This document shows positions 35,670-43,730 of a stretch of DNA of 64,000 bases, piece after piece. Each line of letters starts with the position of its first letter. Position 1 is the stretch's first letter. Under the pieces are notes generated by a model that was given only the letters and a program-made list of their open reading frames with translations, did no database searches and was not told the origin of the DNA. Made by a program: the position numbers and the translations under genes. This stretch comes from UBA6522 sp965221035 (GTDB lineage: Bacteria; Pseudomonadota; Gammaproteobacteria; Steroidobacterales; Rariloculaceae). The stretch lies in the NCBI GenBank assembly GCA_965221035.1, contig OZ244860.1, positions 558,001 to 622,000 on the forward strand, given 5' to 3'.

Positions 35670-36448
35670 GCCGCCTCCAGAACCAATTGCCGCGCCCACC
35701 TGGTTCGACTCTCACGGCGCAGAATTTCTCCCTGCAGGCGCTTGCACAGCAACCACCCGAAAAACAGCGAGAAGCCGGCCAGCATGATCAGCAACGGGAT
35801 CAGCATGTCCAGGGTGATGGACGGGCCGCCCGCCCGGATCAGGGTCGGGCCCTGGTGCAGCGTTGTCCACCACTCCACGGAATAGTGGACGATGGGCACG
35901 TTCACCACGCCGACCACGGCCAGCAGCGCACTGACACGGTCCGCCTTTTCCCTTTCGTCGAAAGCCATCCGCAGCACCATGTAGCCGAGATACAGGAACA
36001 GCAACAGCAGTTCGAACATCAGCCTCGCGTCGCCCCACTCCCAGTAGGTACCCCACGTGGGCTTGCCCCAGATACCGCCGGTGACCAGCGCCAGCACGGT
36101 AAACCAGGCACCCAGGGGCGCCACGCTCACCGCCACGCCGTGGGCCAGTTTCATGCGCCAGATGTAGCCGATGCCCGCGGCGACGGCCATCAGGACGTAC
36201 CCTCCCATACTGAGGTAGGCGCTGGGCACGTGGATGTAGATGATCCTGAAACTGTTGCCCTGAAGATAGTCGGGTGGCGCCACCACCAGCCCCCAGTAAG
36301 TCCCCACCGCCAACACCAGACAGGAGGTCGCCGCCAGCCAGGGGGCGGTCCTGCCGGCAAGGCGGTAGACATGGGGCGGCGAGCCCAGTCGATGGAATGC
36401 TTTCCAAAGCCTGCCGCGCAGGGAGCCCGCGTTCATTCCAGCGTTCAT
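35666..36448 (-). CDS. ccmC: Haem exporter permease CcmC
   Basis: 260-residue, six-helix membrane protein that loads haem onto CcmE. The WWD domain is seen in GIWGKPTWGTYWEWGDARL, and the conserved His in IIYIHVPSAYLSMGGY. Start 36448 overlaps the ccmB stop; a second ATG 12 bases in (MNAGS) is an alternative. Confidence 0.95.
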   Translation of the reverse strand: MNAGMNAGSLRGRLWKAFHRLGSPPHVYRLAGRTAPWLAATSCLVLAVGTYWGLVVAPPDYLQGNSFRIIYIHVPSAYLSMGGYVLMAVAAGIGYIWRMKLAHGVAVSVAPLGAWFTVLALVTGGIWGKPTWGTYWEWGDARLMFELLLLFLYLGYMVLRMAFDEREKADRVSALLAVVGVVNVPIVHYSVEWWTTLHQGPTLIRAGGPSITLDMLIPLLIMLAGFSLFFGWLLCKRLQGEILRRESRTRWARQLVLEAA

Positions 36449-37113
36449 TCCAGTGCCGTCCTTACCGCCGCCGCGGTGATCGGAGGTCCCAGTGAAATGG
36501 CCAGTGTCGCCAGCGCGGCGAGCAGATAGAGCGGTCCTTCCAGGGGCTCTCCCAAGGCGGCCAGCTCAGTGGCCCGCGTCCCGAAAACCAGCACCGGTCC
36601 GGTCAGGGGGAGAATCAGCAGGCCGATGATCGTGCCGCCGGCCCGCAGCGATACCGTGAGGGCCGCACCGATGGCGGCGAGCACGCTGAGCGTCGGCATC
36701 GCCAGGGCCAGCGCGGCGATCAGTCCCGGCAGGGCCGAAACCGGCAGGTGGAATGACAACGCCAGCACCGGCGCCAGCACCAGCAGGGGCAGCGCGCTCA
36801 CCGCCCAATGGGCCACGATCTTCGCCAGCACCACAAGCCCGAGCGGCGCCGGGCCCAATATCAACTGCTCCATGCTGCCGTCCTGCGCGTCGGCGCGAAA
36901 AAGCCCGTCGAGGGCCAGGAGCGAGGACAACAGGGCCGACATCCACAGCACCGCACCCCCCGCACTCCTGAGCTGCGCCTCGTCGGGAGACGCCGCCAAG
37001 GGAAACAGGGAAGCGATGATAACGAAGAAAATCAGCGGCGTCGCCAATTCGCTCCAGCGCCGAAACGCCAGGCGCAGATCACGCTTGATCATGCAGGTGA
37101 AAGCGCTAGCCAT
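36445..37113 (-). CDS. ccmB: Haem exporter permease CcmB
   Basis: 222-residue, six-helix membrane subunit of the CcmAB transporter that powers release of holo-CcmE. MIKRDLRLAFRRWSELATPL and FFVIIASLFPLA are typical of the N-terminus, DAQDGSMEQLILGPAPL is the family signature, and GPVLVFGTRAT closes the core. 27 bases separate it from ccmA. Confidence 0.94.
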   Translation of the reverse strand: MASAFTCMIKRDLRLAFRRWSELATPLIFFVIIASLFPLAASPDEAQLRSAGGAVLWMSALLSSLLALDGLFRADAQDGSMEQLILGPAPLGLVVLAKIVAHWAVSALPLLVLAPVLALSFHLPVSALPGLIAALALAMPTLSVLAAIGAALTVSLRAGGTIIGLLILPLTGPVLVFGTRATELAALGEPLEGPLYLLAALATLAISLGPPITAAAVRTALE

Positions 37114-37140
37114 CAGCGGGCGTTCGCAACCAGTGTCCCG

Positions 37141-37779
37141 TCACAGGTCAATCGCCAGCGAGCCGGCCAGGCGCTCCGGCTGATGCGTGCTGACCGCGGC
37201 CAACCCACCGTTCGCCGCATGCCTCTCAAGCCATTCGGACACGACCTCGCAGCCGTGGTCATCAAGATTGGTCATTGGTTCATCCAGCAGCAGCAGCTTC
37301 GCCGGCTTGAGCCACAAGCAACCCAGTGCCACCCGGCGGCGCTGCCCGGCCGACAGCCGGCGGACCTCGCGCTTGCCAAGAGGCCGCAGCCGCAATTCAT
37401 CCAGAATCCGACCGGTCCTGTCCGGACCGTTCCAGAACTCCCGGACGAATTGGAGATTCTCCTCGACCGAGAGTTCCTTCTTCAGTCCGTCCAGATGCCC
37501 CAGATAGGCGATGTCCGCACGCTTCTCGGGCGCCAGGCGATGGACCGTATCGCCGCACCATTCGACGCGTCCGGCGGCCGGAACGGCCAGCCCCGCCAAT
37601 ACCCGCAGCAGGCTCGTCTTGCCCGAACCGTTGGGTCCGGTAACAAGGGCAGTCTGCCCCGGGCGCAGCTCGAATCCAAGGTCGCGTATCAGGCAGTGTC
37701 CGCCACGTCGAACTTCCAGGGACGTCACCGTCAACACAGGTTGCGCACGATCTTGGCCTCCGCGGAGATCAGCGGCCAT
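37141..37779 (-). CDS. ccmA: Haem exporter ATPase CcmA
   Basis: 212-residue ABC ATPase, first gene of the ccm operon. Walker A VTGPNGSGKTSLLRVLAGL, signature RRLSAGQRRRVALGCLWL, Walker B LLLLDEPMTNLDD and switch His in AVSTHQPERL. The 'SAGQ' signature in place of SGGQ is usual for CcmA. It is 46 bases downstream of the TonB receptor stop on the same strand, with no visible terminator. Confidence 0.95.
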   Translation of the reverse strand: MAADLRGGQDRAQPVLTVTSLEVRRGGHCLIRDLGFELRPGQTALVTGPNGSGKTSLLRVLAGLAVPAAGRVEWCGDTVHRLAPEKRADIAYLGHLDGLKKELSVEENLQFVREFWNGPDRTGRILDELRLRPLGKREVRRLSAGQRRRVALGCLWLKPAKLLLLDEPMTNLDDHGCEVVSEWLERHAANGGLAAVSTHQPERLAGSLAIDL

Positions 37780-37825
37780 TGTCGCCCTTGAGTGGGCGAA
37801 TGCAAGCGTTGACGGTTACGCCAGA

Positions 37826-40492
37826 TCAGAAAAACCACTTGCCGCTCAGACTGAAGCTGGTTCCCACCTTCTGGTTGATGATCCGAGCCACGTCGCCACG
37901 GCTGTTGATCTGCTCGAACAGCCGATTCTCATCCAGCATGTTGTCGGCCTTGGCCTGGATCTCCACGTTGTCGGTGGGGAAATACTTGTAGACGATGCCA
38001 AGCGAGTGGAAAGGCTGCTCATAGGCGTCGTCATTGCGCCCGGTTCCGGCGAAGTAGATTCGATCCCCAAAGGCGTTGTAGTTGAGATACGTGCTGTGCA
38101 CTCCGTTGTCGGAGTCGTACCCCAGCGTGGCGTTGACCACCCACTCCGAATGCCCGGTCATTCGGCGCGACAGGTTGGTGAGAACGGTGGAAAGATCGGG
38201 ATCGAGATCAATCTGCGAATCGCTCAGCGTCATGTTGCCGGTCAGGAAGAAACCGCCCGGCAGTTCCTTCAGGCCCTCGATCTCGACGCCCGAAACCTCA
38301 CCCGAGTCCGCGTTGGCGAAGCCGAGCACCACGTCGTCATCGGATCCCGCCTGCCGAATCTGCTCGATTGGCGATTGTATTTCCTTGTAGAACAGAAGGA
38401 TAGTGAAATTATCTCCATTGCTCCAGAAGAATTCCGATCGCAATTCAACGTTGGCGATGGGCGACGAGCGCAACGCCGGATTCCCGCGCACGCGAACGTT
38501 CAGTTCGGGGTCGATGTAGACCACATCGGCGACTTCGCGAAGGTCGGGACGCACCACGGTCTCACCATAGCTCAACCGCACCTGAAATTGATCGGTGCCG
38601 AAGAGCCCGTCGCCGTCGTAGGTCAGCGCCGCTGAACCGTGGATATCGTCTTCCTTGATCGCCAGACGCTGATCCGGCTCTCTCAGCTGCTCCTGCAGCC
38701 GCATGACCGACAGGGGCGTATTGTCCAGCAGGTTGATGGGCAGTACCGCCTGCTGATAGGCCTCATGGCGACCGCCCACCGTCGCGCGCCAGCTGTTGGT
38801 AAACTGTACATCCAGCATGCCGTAACCGGCATCGACCTTCTGCGCGCCGATGTAACTCTCGGTACCGAACTGGGTGCCCAGGGAGAGGTCGAATCCGTTT
38901 TCCACTGTCAACCTGTCCGGGACGAGGACATCGCCCGGAGCGCCCGAAAGCAAGTTCGACTGCACGCCCACGGAGTTGAGATTGATGTTGTACCCCCGGT
39001 AGTCGCGGTCCTTCTTCGATCCCCACCAACCGCCGGATACGGTGACGTACTGCCGGCCGATCTCGATCGGCAATTGCAGATTGCCGCCCCAGATCGTCTG
39101 GTTGTCTTCCAGGTCCAGGAAGGAAAACCGCCCGCTCGACGTCGTTGCCAGAAGCTGCGTGCTCGCAGGCCGACCCGTCGCCTCATCAAGCAACGCGCCG
39201 GCCTGGAAGGCGGTTTCGTTCGGAATGCCCGTGCTGGCCCGGCTTTCGGAGAAGAACCAGTCGAACTCGAGATCCTGCAGGTTCAGCCCATCCATCAGAC
39301 CGGAGAGGACGGGAGTATCCAGGAAGTCGTGCTCGCCGGAGAGCTGGGTCAGCACCAGCTCGCGCTGTTCAATCCTCGTCGAATAATTCAGCTTCTGATC
39401 CGGGTACTCATTGTTCTGATCGAATCCGCGCGAAATGCTGGCCAGGGCTTCGTCATTGTTCAACTGGTATGCGGCCAGCTCGATGGAGTGTCCGCCCGCG
39501 TATTCCAGACCCAGGTTCACCGAGGCGACCGTACGTTCTTCCCTCACGGTCCTGTCGATGTCGACGAAGTTGACCCCGGGGTTGCCGATGCCTTCCCTGC
39601 GCTGGTTTTCGTTGCGGAACTTTTGGTTGGCGGTGGCGTTCAGCAGCGCACCAAGCTGCCAGTCTCGGCCGATGTCCCAGACGTTTCCGATGGCCAGCTT
39701 GCCGTCGAAATCCGGATCCAGCGCCTCCACGCTGGTGCCGACATTCATGTTCAGACTGTCGATGAGCGACTGGTGAATTCCCTGGGCGTCGGTCACCGTC
39801 GCCGACGCGTCCTTGCCGCGAAGGGAACCGAAAATGCTCGCCACACTGATATCGCCCAGATACGTGTCGATGGCACTGCCGATGGCGGCGGGCATGGGAG
39901 TCGCCTCCCCCGGGAAAGTGAGCCCGTCGCCGGCACTCTCATTGTTCGCGCCCAGACCGATCTGTGCCTCCAGCACCGCACCGTTGGGGACGCTGGTGGT
40001 GCGGATGTCGATGGCGCCGCCACCGAAACTGGCCGGATGGTCCGGCGAGGGCGATTTCTGGATTCGGATGGACTCCACGATGGACGTGGGAAAAAGGTCC
40101 AGCGGGATCACGCTGCGGGTCAGTTCCGGCGACGGCACCGCGGCGCTGTTCACGGTGACGCTGGAATAGCGTTCGCCAAGCCCGCGTACATAGACGAACT
40201 TGCCGTCCACCACGGTCAGGCCCGGCACCCGGCGCAGGGCGGAAGCGATATCCGAGTCGCCGGCACGCGCGATGACATCGGCGCCCAGGAAATCCGCCGA
40301 GAATGGCACCGTGACGCGCTCGGCCACCAGTGCCTCCGCGGCACTCAGGAACCGGCCAATGACCACTACCTCTTCGATTTTCGCGGTCTCGGATGGCTCA
40401 GGGACGTCCTTGTACTGGACGCCTTCCTGTTGCGCCAGCCCAAGCCCTGGCACGCCGATGGTCAGTAACAGAAAAGTGGGTAACTTGTTCAT
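37826..40492 (-). CDS. TonB-dependent outer-membrane receptor
   Basis: 888-residue outer-membrane transporter. Signal peptide (LLLTIGVPGLGLAQQ), TonB box-like segment (EEVVVIGRF), plug domain with VRGLGERYSSVTVNSAAVPS and SVIPLDLFPTSIVESIRIQK, then a 22-strand-type barrel ending in SLSGKWFF with the terminal Phe needed for barrel assembly. The RGLGERY...PLDLFPT plug belongs to a receptor subgroup often paired with a surface lipoprotein. Here such a lipoprotein gene lies directly upstream on the same strand. Ligand unknown. ATG 40492 begins the signal peptide; earlier in-frame codons are not part of it. Confidence 0.92.
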   Translation of the reverse strand: MNKLPTFLLLTIGVPGLGLAQQEGVQYKDVPEPSETAKIEEVVVIGRFLSAAEALVAERVTVPFSADFLGADVIARAGDSDIASALRRVPGLTVVDGKFVYVRGLGERYSSVTVNSAAVPSPELTRSVIPLDLFPTSIVESIRIQKSPSPDHPASFGGGAIDIRTTSVPNGAVLEAQIGLGANNESAGDGLTFPGEATPMPAAIGSAIDTYLGDISVASIFGSLRGKDASATVTDAQGIHQSLIDSLNMNVGTSVEALDPDFDGKLAIGNVWDIGRDWQLGALLNATANQKFRNENQRREGIGNPGVNFVDIDRTVREERTVASVNLGLEYAGGHSIELAAYQLNNDEALASISRGFDQNNEYPDQKLNYSTRIEQRELVLTQLSGEHDFLDTPVLSGLMDGLNLQDLEFDWFFSESRASTGIPNETAFQAGALLDEATGRPASTQLLATTSSGRFSFLDLEDNQTIWGGNLQLPIEIGRQYVTVSGGWWGSKKDRDYRGYNINLNSVGVQSNLLSGAPGDVLVPDRLTVENGFDLSLGTQFGTESYIGAQKVDAGYGMLDVQFTNSWRATVGGRHEAYQQAVLPINLLDNTPLSVMRLQEQLREPDQRLAIKEDDIHGSAALTYDGDGLFGTDQFQVRLSYGETVVRPDLREVADVVYIDPELNVRVRGNPALRSSPIANVELRSEFFWSNGDNFTILLFYKEIQSPIEQIRQAGSDDDVVLGFANADSGEVSGVEIEGLKELPGGFFLTGNMTLSDSQIDLDPDLSTVLTNLSRRMTGHSEWVVNATLGYDSDNGVHSTYLNYNAFGDRIYFAGTGRNDDAYEQPFHSLGIVYKYFPTDNVEIQAKADNMLDENRLFEQINSRGDVARIINQKVGTSFSLSGKWFF

Positions 40493-40560
40493 GGTCAATC
40501 TTGTACCTGCCTGTTGAGGGCTGCGTAATGTCCTGCTCCACATGTCCTGGTCTGCGAGGA

Positions 40561-41916
40561 TCAGGGGTTCAACTGGGCATCCAGACCGACCGCCCATCCG
40601 GCAAGCCAGTCATCGTCCGTGCTTGCCCCACCCAGGTAGGTCGGGTTGCGGAAAATGCCTCCCAGGATGTCTCCGACCGGCGTGGTCAGCACCGATACCG
40701 CGGCACCCGTGGAATCCTGGATGCTGTCGAGGGTCCTGTAACCGCGGCTGCCGACGCCGCCGTCAAGCAGCATGACCATGGGCAGGTTGTCCACGACAAG
40801 GTTATTGCGATTCCGATTGTCGGCACCGACCGTTCCCGCCAGCCAGGCGCGCACGTCGAATCCGTCACGATTGCCGCCCGTGTTGTCACCTTCGATGCAA
40901 CGGTTGCCGCCGGAGGTGTGCACCACCACCGCGTACTGGATGTCGCCGTTGTACCCTTCCGAATAGTCGATGGAGTCGTCGCCGACATTCACGGCCACGA
41001 TGTGGTCCATGTTCACCGCGCCGCCGAACATCTCGAAGCCGTCGTCCTGGGAGGTGTAGGTCTGCACGTACTGGATGGTCGTGCCGCTGCCCACCGCGTT
41101 CAGCGTCAGCGCGTTCAGCTCGTCGCCGTCGACCACCTCGAAGCCGGCGTGCTTGATCACCACGTAGCGCAACACACCGGAATTCTCGGAATTGTTGTTT
41201 CCACCGTAGGTGGCCGGTCGGCCCTCCGCGGTGACGTGGCAGTTGTGCACGTTGTTGGATTTCGGTTCAAAGTCGCTGGCGCCCGAACCGGAACCCGTTG
41301 ACGTGCCGTCGTGGCATTTGTTGGTCCGGCCGTTGCCGTTGATCTGCAGTCCGCCCCACAGACCTCGGTCGCTCTCGGTGGCCGTCTCCAGGATGACATC
41401 CTCGTCAGCCGTGAACATGATCGGTTCGGCCGCGGTGCCCTCGGCGAAGATCTGCGACCCCCGTGCGATCCGCACGTAACTGTCCGCAGCCTGAAACACC
41501 ATCGTGTTGCCGGCCTCGATGATCAGGCGCGTGCCCTCGCCTTCCTGCGGGATTCGCTTGCCGGTGGCGGCCGCCTGCGCATTGACATCCTCACCGATAT
41601 ACAGGCTGTCCTCGAAAATGTGCAGACCGCCATCGTCCAGTGCCGGAAAGACAATCTCGTCCACGGTGATCGGCCGCGTGTCGCTTACGAAGGAGGAGTC
41701 GTACACGCAATTTCCGTTGGACTGATGGTCGCCTTGCCGCGCCTGGCCTGATATTTCATATGTGGCGCACGGATTTTCGACCACCACGAGTGTGTCGGTG
41801 GGGTTGTTGGTGGTCGAGTTGTCGACCGTCGTCGGGCTGAGGTTGATGTCGCCGCTGTCGCACGCAACCAGACCGGCGGTCAATGCAATGAGGGTCAGGA
41901 CATGCCTGCTATCCAT
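40561..41916 (-). CDS. Surface lipoprotein paired with the TonB receptor
   Basis: 451-residue predicted lipoprotein: signal ALTAGLVAC with Cys19 as the acylated residue, and a good AGGAG before ATG 41916. The mature chain has repeated beta-strand/glycine patterns such as DRGLWGGLQINGNG, VLRYVVIKHAGFEV, TYTSQDDGFEMFGGAVNMDH, VNVGDDSIDYSEGYNGDIQY, suggesting a right-handed parallel beta-helix with Asp-rich, possibly calcium-binding turns. Eight bases of similar turns recur with DD-x-x-x motifs. It is 68 bases upstream of the receptor gene, so a shared operon and joint uptake function are likely. Substrate unknown. Confidence 0.78.
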   Translation of the reverse strand: MDSRHVLTLIALTAGLVACDSGDINLSPTTVDNSTTNNPTDTLVVVENPCATYEISGQARQGDHQSNGNCVYDSSFVSDTRPITVDEIVFPALDDGGLHIFEDSLYIGEDVNAQAAATGKRIPQEGEGTRLIIEAGNTMVFQAADSYVRIARGSQIFAEGTAAEPIMFTADEDVILETATESDRGLWGGLQINGNGRTNKCHDGTSTGSGSGASDFEPKSNNVHNCHVTAEGRPATYGGNNNSENSGVLRYVVIKHAGFEVVDGDELNALTLNAVGSGTTIQYVQTYTSQDDGFEMFGGAVNMDHIVAVNVGDDSIDYSEGYNGDIQYAVVVHTSGGNRCIEGDNTGGNRDGFDVRAWLAGTVGADNRNRNNLVVDNLPMVMLLDGGVGSRGYRTLDSIQDSTGAAVSVLTTPVGDILGGIFRNPTYLGGASTDDDWLAGWAVGLDAQLNP

Positions 41917-42090
41917 GGATTCAATCTCCTGTAGGGACAAATTTCGCTCTTGGGAAGTTGTAAAACTCAAGGATCGGCGAACTGTCCAATGGGTCAGGTT
42001 GCGATTGAGACCGCCCGCGATCCGTATGCGCACGGTAAGATCGGCATGTTGAGAAAAGTTGACAGAATAATGAAGGATAGGTTGCAGACG

Positions 42091-42462
42091 ATGCCGTCAC
42101 GCGGCGGCCTGCGGCGCTGGCTGGACGCGTTGCGCTACTCCATTGCCGGCATCAAGGCTTGCTGGCGCAAGGAGCCGGCCTTCCGTCAGGAGGTCGCATT
42201 CGCGGTGCTTATGATTCCCGGATCGTTCTGGTTGGGAACCAGCGCCGTCGAGCGGATCCTGCTGGCCGGTTCCGTGCTTCTGGTCCTCATCATGGAACTG
42301 CTCAACAGCGCGATCGAGGCGGTGGTCGACCGCGTGGGGAAGGATCCGCACAGCCTGTCCGGCTTTGCCAAGGACGTCGGGTCCGCGGCCGTCCTGCTGA
42401 GCCTGGTGATCGTCTGGCTGACCTGGGGCATGATCGCCTGGGAGCGGTTCTCCCCCGGCTAG
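42091..42462 (+). CDS. dgkA: Diacylglycerol kinase
   Basis: About 123-residue, three-helix inner-membrane kinase that recycles diacylglycerol to phosphatidic acid. EPAFRQEVAF (active-site region), MELLNSAIEAVVDRVGKD (the family signature) and SGFAKDVGSAAVLLSLVIVW match prokaryotic DgkA. ATG 42091 gives the standard length; ATG 42070 would add seven residues, and neither has an ideal ribosome site. It converges with a PAP2 phosphatase gene which may carry out the opposite reaction. Confidence 0.93.
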   Translation: MPSRGGLRRWLDALRYSIAGIKACWRKEPAFRQEVAFAVLMIPGSFWLGTSAVERILLAGSVLLVLIMELLNSAIEAVVDRVGKDPHSLSGFAKDVGSAAVLLSLVIVWLTWGMIAWERFSPG

Positions 42463-42536
42463 GAATATGCGCCCGGCCGGTCAAATGTCCCCGAAGTCCG
42501 TTATTCCTCGCTGCGAAGAACTTCGCGACTGCTGCG

Positions 42537-43157
42537 TCAACCGAGCATCGGGGTGACGAGACGCTCCGCTATCTTCAACACGCCGATACTGGCGGATGCC
42601 AGAATGGCGCCGACCAGACCTCCAGCAAGGACGTCGGTGGGATAGTGCAGCCCGAGCACGACCCGCGAAAGGGCAACCAGGATTCCGAATACCGCCAGCG
42701 GCAGGAGCCACACGGGCTCGTGCCACGCCGCCAACATGGTGAACGAGACCGCGTGCATGGTGTGACCGGAAGGAAAGCTGTAGCGGTCCAGCGGCGCGCC
42801 GGCAAGGTCGATGGAGTCGTGGGTGACGTAGGGTCGTTCCCGCGTCGCCCGTTGCTTGAGCCACTTGTAGGCGGCGACACCGATCAGGGCCATGATGCCC
42901 ATGTGCAACGTGGCCCGGACTCCGTTCCAGCCGTGCAGGAGAGGAAACAAGGCCAGCAACGTGTACCAGCACATGCCGTCGCTGATCCTGCCGACGAAGC
43001 GGAAGAGCTCGTCCAGCAGAGGCCTGCGCCCGATTCTGTTCAACGCCCGGCACAGCCTGACTTCAGCCTGATCGAATCTCGCCAGGGCCGGCCGCATGCG
43101 CTCTACCATGCGGTCAACCCGAGAACGGTCGGTACCATGCGACTCTCCTTCGCCCAT
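42537..43157 (-). CDS. PAP2 superfamily phosphatase
   Basis: 206-residue membrane phosphatase. The three catalytic motifs are complete: KQRATRERPYV (KxxxxxxRP), YSFPSGHT (PSGH) and SRVVLGLHYPTDV (SRxxxxxHxxxD). About five membrane helices. Likely substrates are phosphatidic acid, undecaprenyl pyrophosphate or phosphatidylglycerol phosphate; the sequence does not decide. Its 3' end faces dgkA. Confidence 0.9.
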   Translation of the reverse strand: MGEGESHGTDRSRVDRMVERMRPALARFDQAEVRLCRALNRIGRRPLLDELFRFVGRISDGMCWYTLLALFPLLHGWNGVRATLHMGIMALIGVAAYKWLKQRATRERPYVTHDSIDLAGAPLDRYSFPSGHTMHAVSFTMLAAWHEPVWLLPLAVFGILVALSRVVLGLHYPTDVLAGGLVGAILASASIGVLKIAERLVTPMLG

Positions 43158-43249
43158 GGAGCGCCCGATTTCCGCGTGTGAGAGGTGGGGAACGCCGCGC
43201 CCATGGCCCCCTAGTCTCGCTTCCGTCGCAATCCAAAGTCAATCGCTTC

Positions 43250-43339
43250 CGGGGATGCCTGACGGACGGCGGATGCCCGAACGACGGCGGATACCGGAAC
43301 GACAGCAGATGCCCGACCAACAGCAGATGCCCGACCGGC
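43250..43339. repeat. Five tandem 18-bp repeats
   Basis: Units start at 43250, 43268, 43286, 43304 and 43322, consensus roughly GGCGGATGCCCGAACGAC; units 4 and 5 read AGCAGATGCCCGACC plus a variable end. The array ends eight bases before the -35 of the tRNA-Leu promoter. Not coding. Confidence 0.85.
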
Positions 43340-43346
43340 GGCAATT

Positions 43347-43374
43347 TTGTGGAACCCCGCCTTGACGATACAAT
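43347..43374 (+). promoter_or_regulatory. Promoter of tRNA-Leu
   Basis: -35 TTGTGG (43347-43352) and -10 TACAAT (43369-43374) are 16 bases apart; a GC-rich discriminator follows, as in stable RNA promoters, and the tRNA starts 14 bases after the -10. Confidence 0.6.
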
Positions 43375-43387
43375 GTGCCCGCGAAAC

Positions 43388-43711
43388 GCCCGGGTGGCGG
43401 AATTGGTAGACGCAAGGGACTTGGCAAGTTGAGCGCTCAGGACGGAAACGCCTGTTTGAATGGGGTCAAATTCGGGGAAACCTCAGCGCGTAGAGGCGGT
43501 GGCAATCCCGAGCTAAGCCCTGATCCACAGCCGGATCAAGGGAAAGTGTAGAGACTTGACGGCTCCTGCCTAACCCGTACAGACACGGTACGGCAAAGAG
43601 AAAGTCCAGACCACAAATGCGCCGATCGGCGGCGCAGCAGCGAAAGCTGTAGCGGTAAGAAAATCCCTCGGAGGTTACTCCATGCCGGTTCGAGTCCGGC
43701 CCCGGGCACCA
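43388..43711 (+). tRNA. tRNA-Leu(UAA), interrupted by a group I intron
   Basis: Exon 1 is 43388-43422 and exon 2 is 43660-43711; joined they give an 87-nt tRNA, the length of a normal tRNA-Leu(UAA) with encoded CCA. The acceptor GCCCGGG pairs with CCCGGGC (43701-43707), the anticodon stem AGGGA with TCCCT, and the loop reads C-U-U-A-A-A-A, anticodon UAA. The T arm GCCGG-TTCGAGT-CCGGC is standard, and a long variable arm marks a class II tRNA. The interruption lies after U34, inside the anticodon. Without splicing this tRNA cannot decode UUA/UUG. Confidence 0.95.
43423..43659 (+). ncRNA. Group I self-splicing intron in tRNA-Leu(UAA)
   Basis: 237-nt intron without an open reading frame. The internal guide GAG (43431-43433) pairs with the last exon bases CUU, giving the required U-G wobble at the 5' splice site. 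Visible helices: P2 CAGG...CCTG with GAAA loop (43438-43454); P3 GTCA/TGAC (43465-43468 / 43557-43560); P4 TTCGGG/CCCGAG (43471-43476 / 43507-43512); P6 CCCTGATCC/GGATCAAGGG (43518-43542); P7 GACT/AGTC (43553-43556 / 43603-43606); P8 CCGTAC/GTACGG (43575-43593); P9 CAGC-GAAA-GCTG (43638-43649). The intron ends in the required G (43659). Core segments GGGGAAACCTC, GGCAATCCCGAGC and GTAGAGACTTGACGG match the IC3 subgroup of the cyanobacterial tRNA-Leu intron. Confidence 0.95.
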
Positions 43712-43728
43712 GGTACCCTTGTACCTGG
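43709..43728 (+). terminator. Hairpin at the tRNA-Leu 3' end
   Basis: CCAGGTAC / GTACCTGG with a four-base loop CCTT begins within the tRNA CCA and ends just before the stop of the convergent gene. No strong U-run; it may stop transcription from both sides. Confidence 0.45.
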
Positions 43729-43730
43729 CT

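Noticed and set aside
38639..40468. 609-codon open frame on the plus strand inside the TonB receptor gene
   Set aside because: Antisense to a complete receptor with signal peptide, plug and terminal Phe; no recognisable domain.
43250..43339. CRISPR array
   Set aside because: Units are contiguous 18-mers without spacers, and no cas gene is near.
42302..43432. Small open frames around the 18-bp repeats and the tRNA
   Set aside because: They read through the repeats or through the tRNA and lack ribosome sites.
43388..43711. Broken or pseudo tRNA-Leu caused by a random insertion
   Set aside because: The insert has an ordered group I core and the exons join to a perfect 87-nt tRNA, so it is an intron rather than a disruption.
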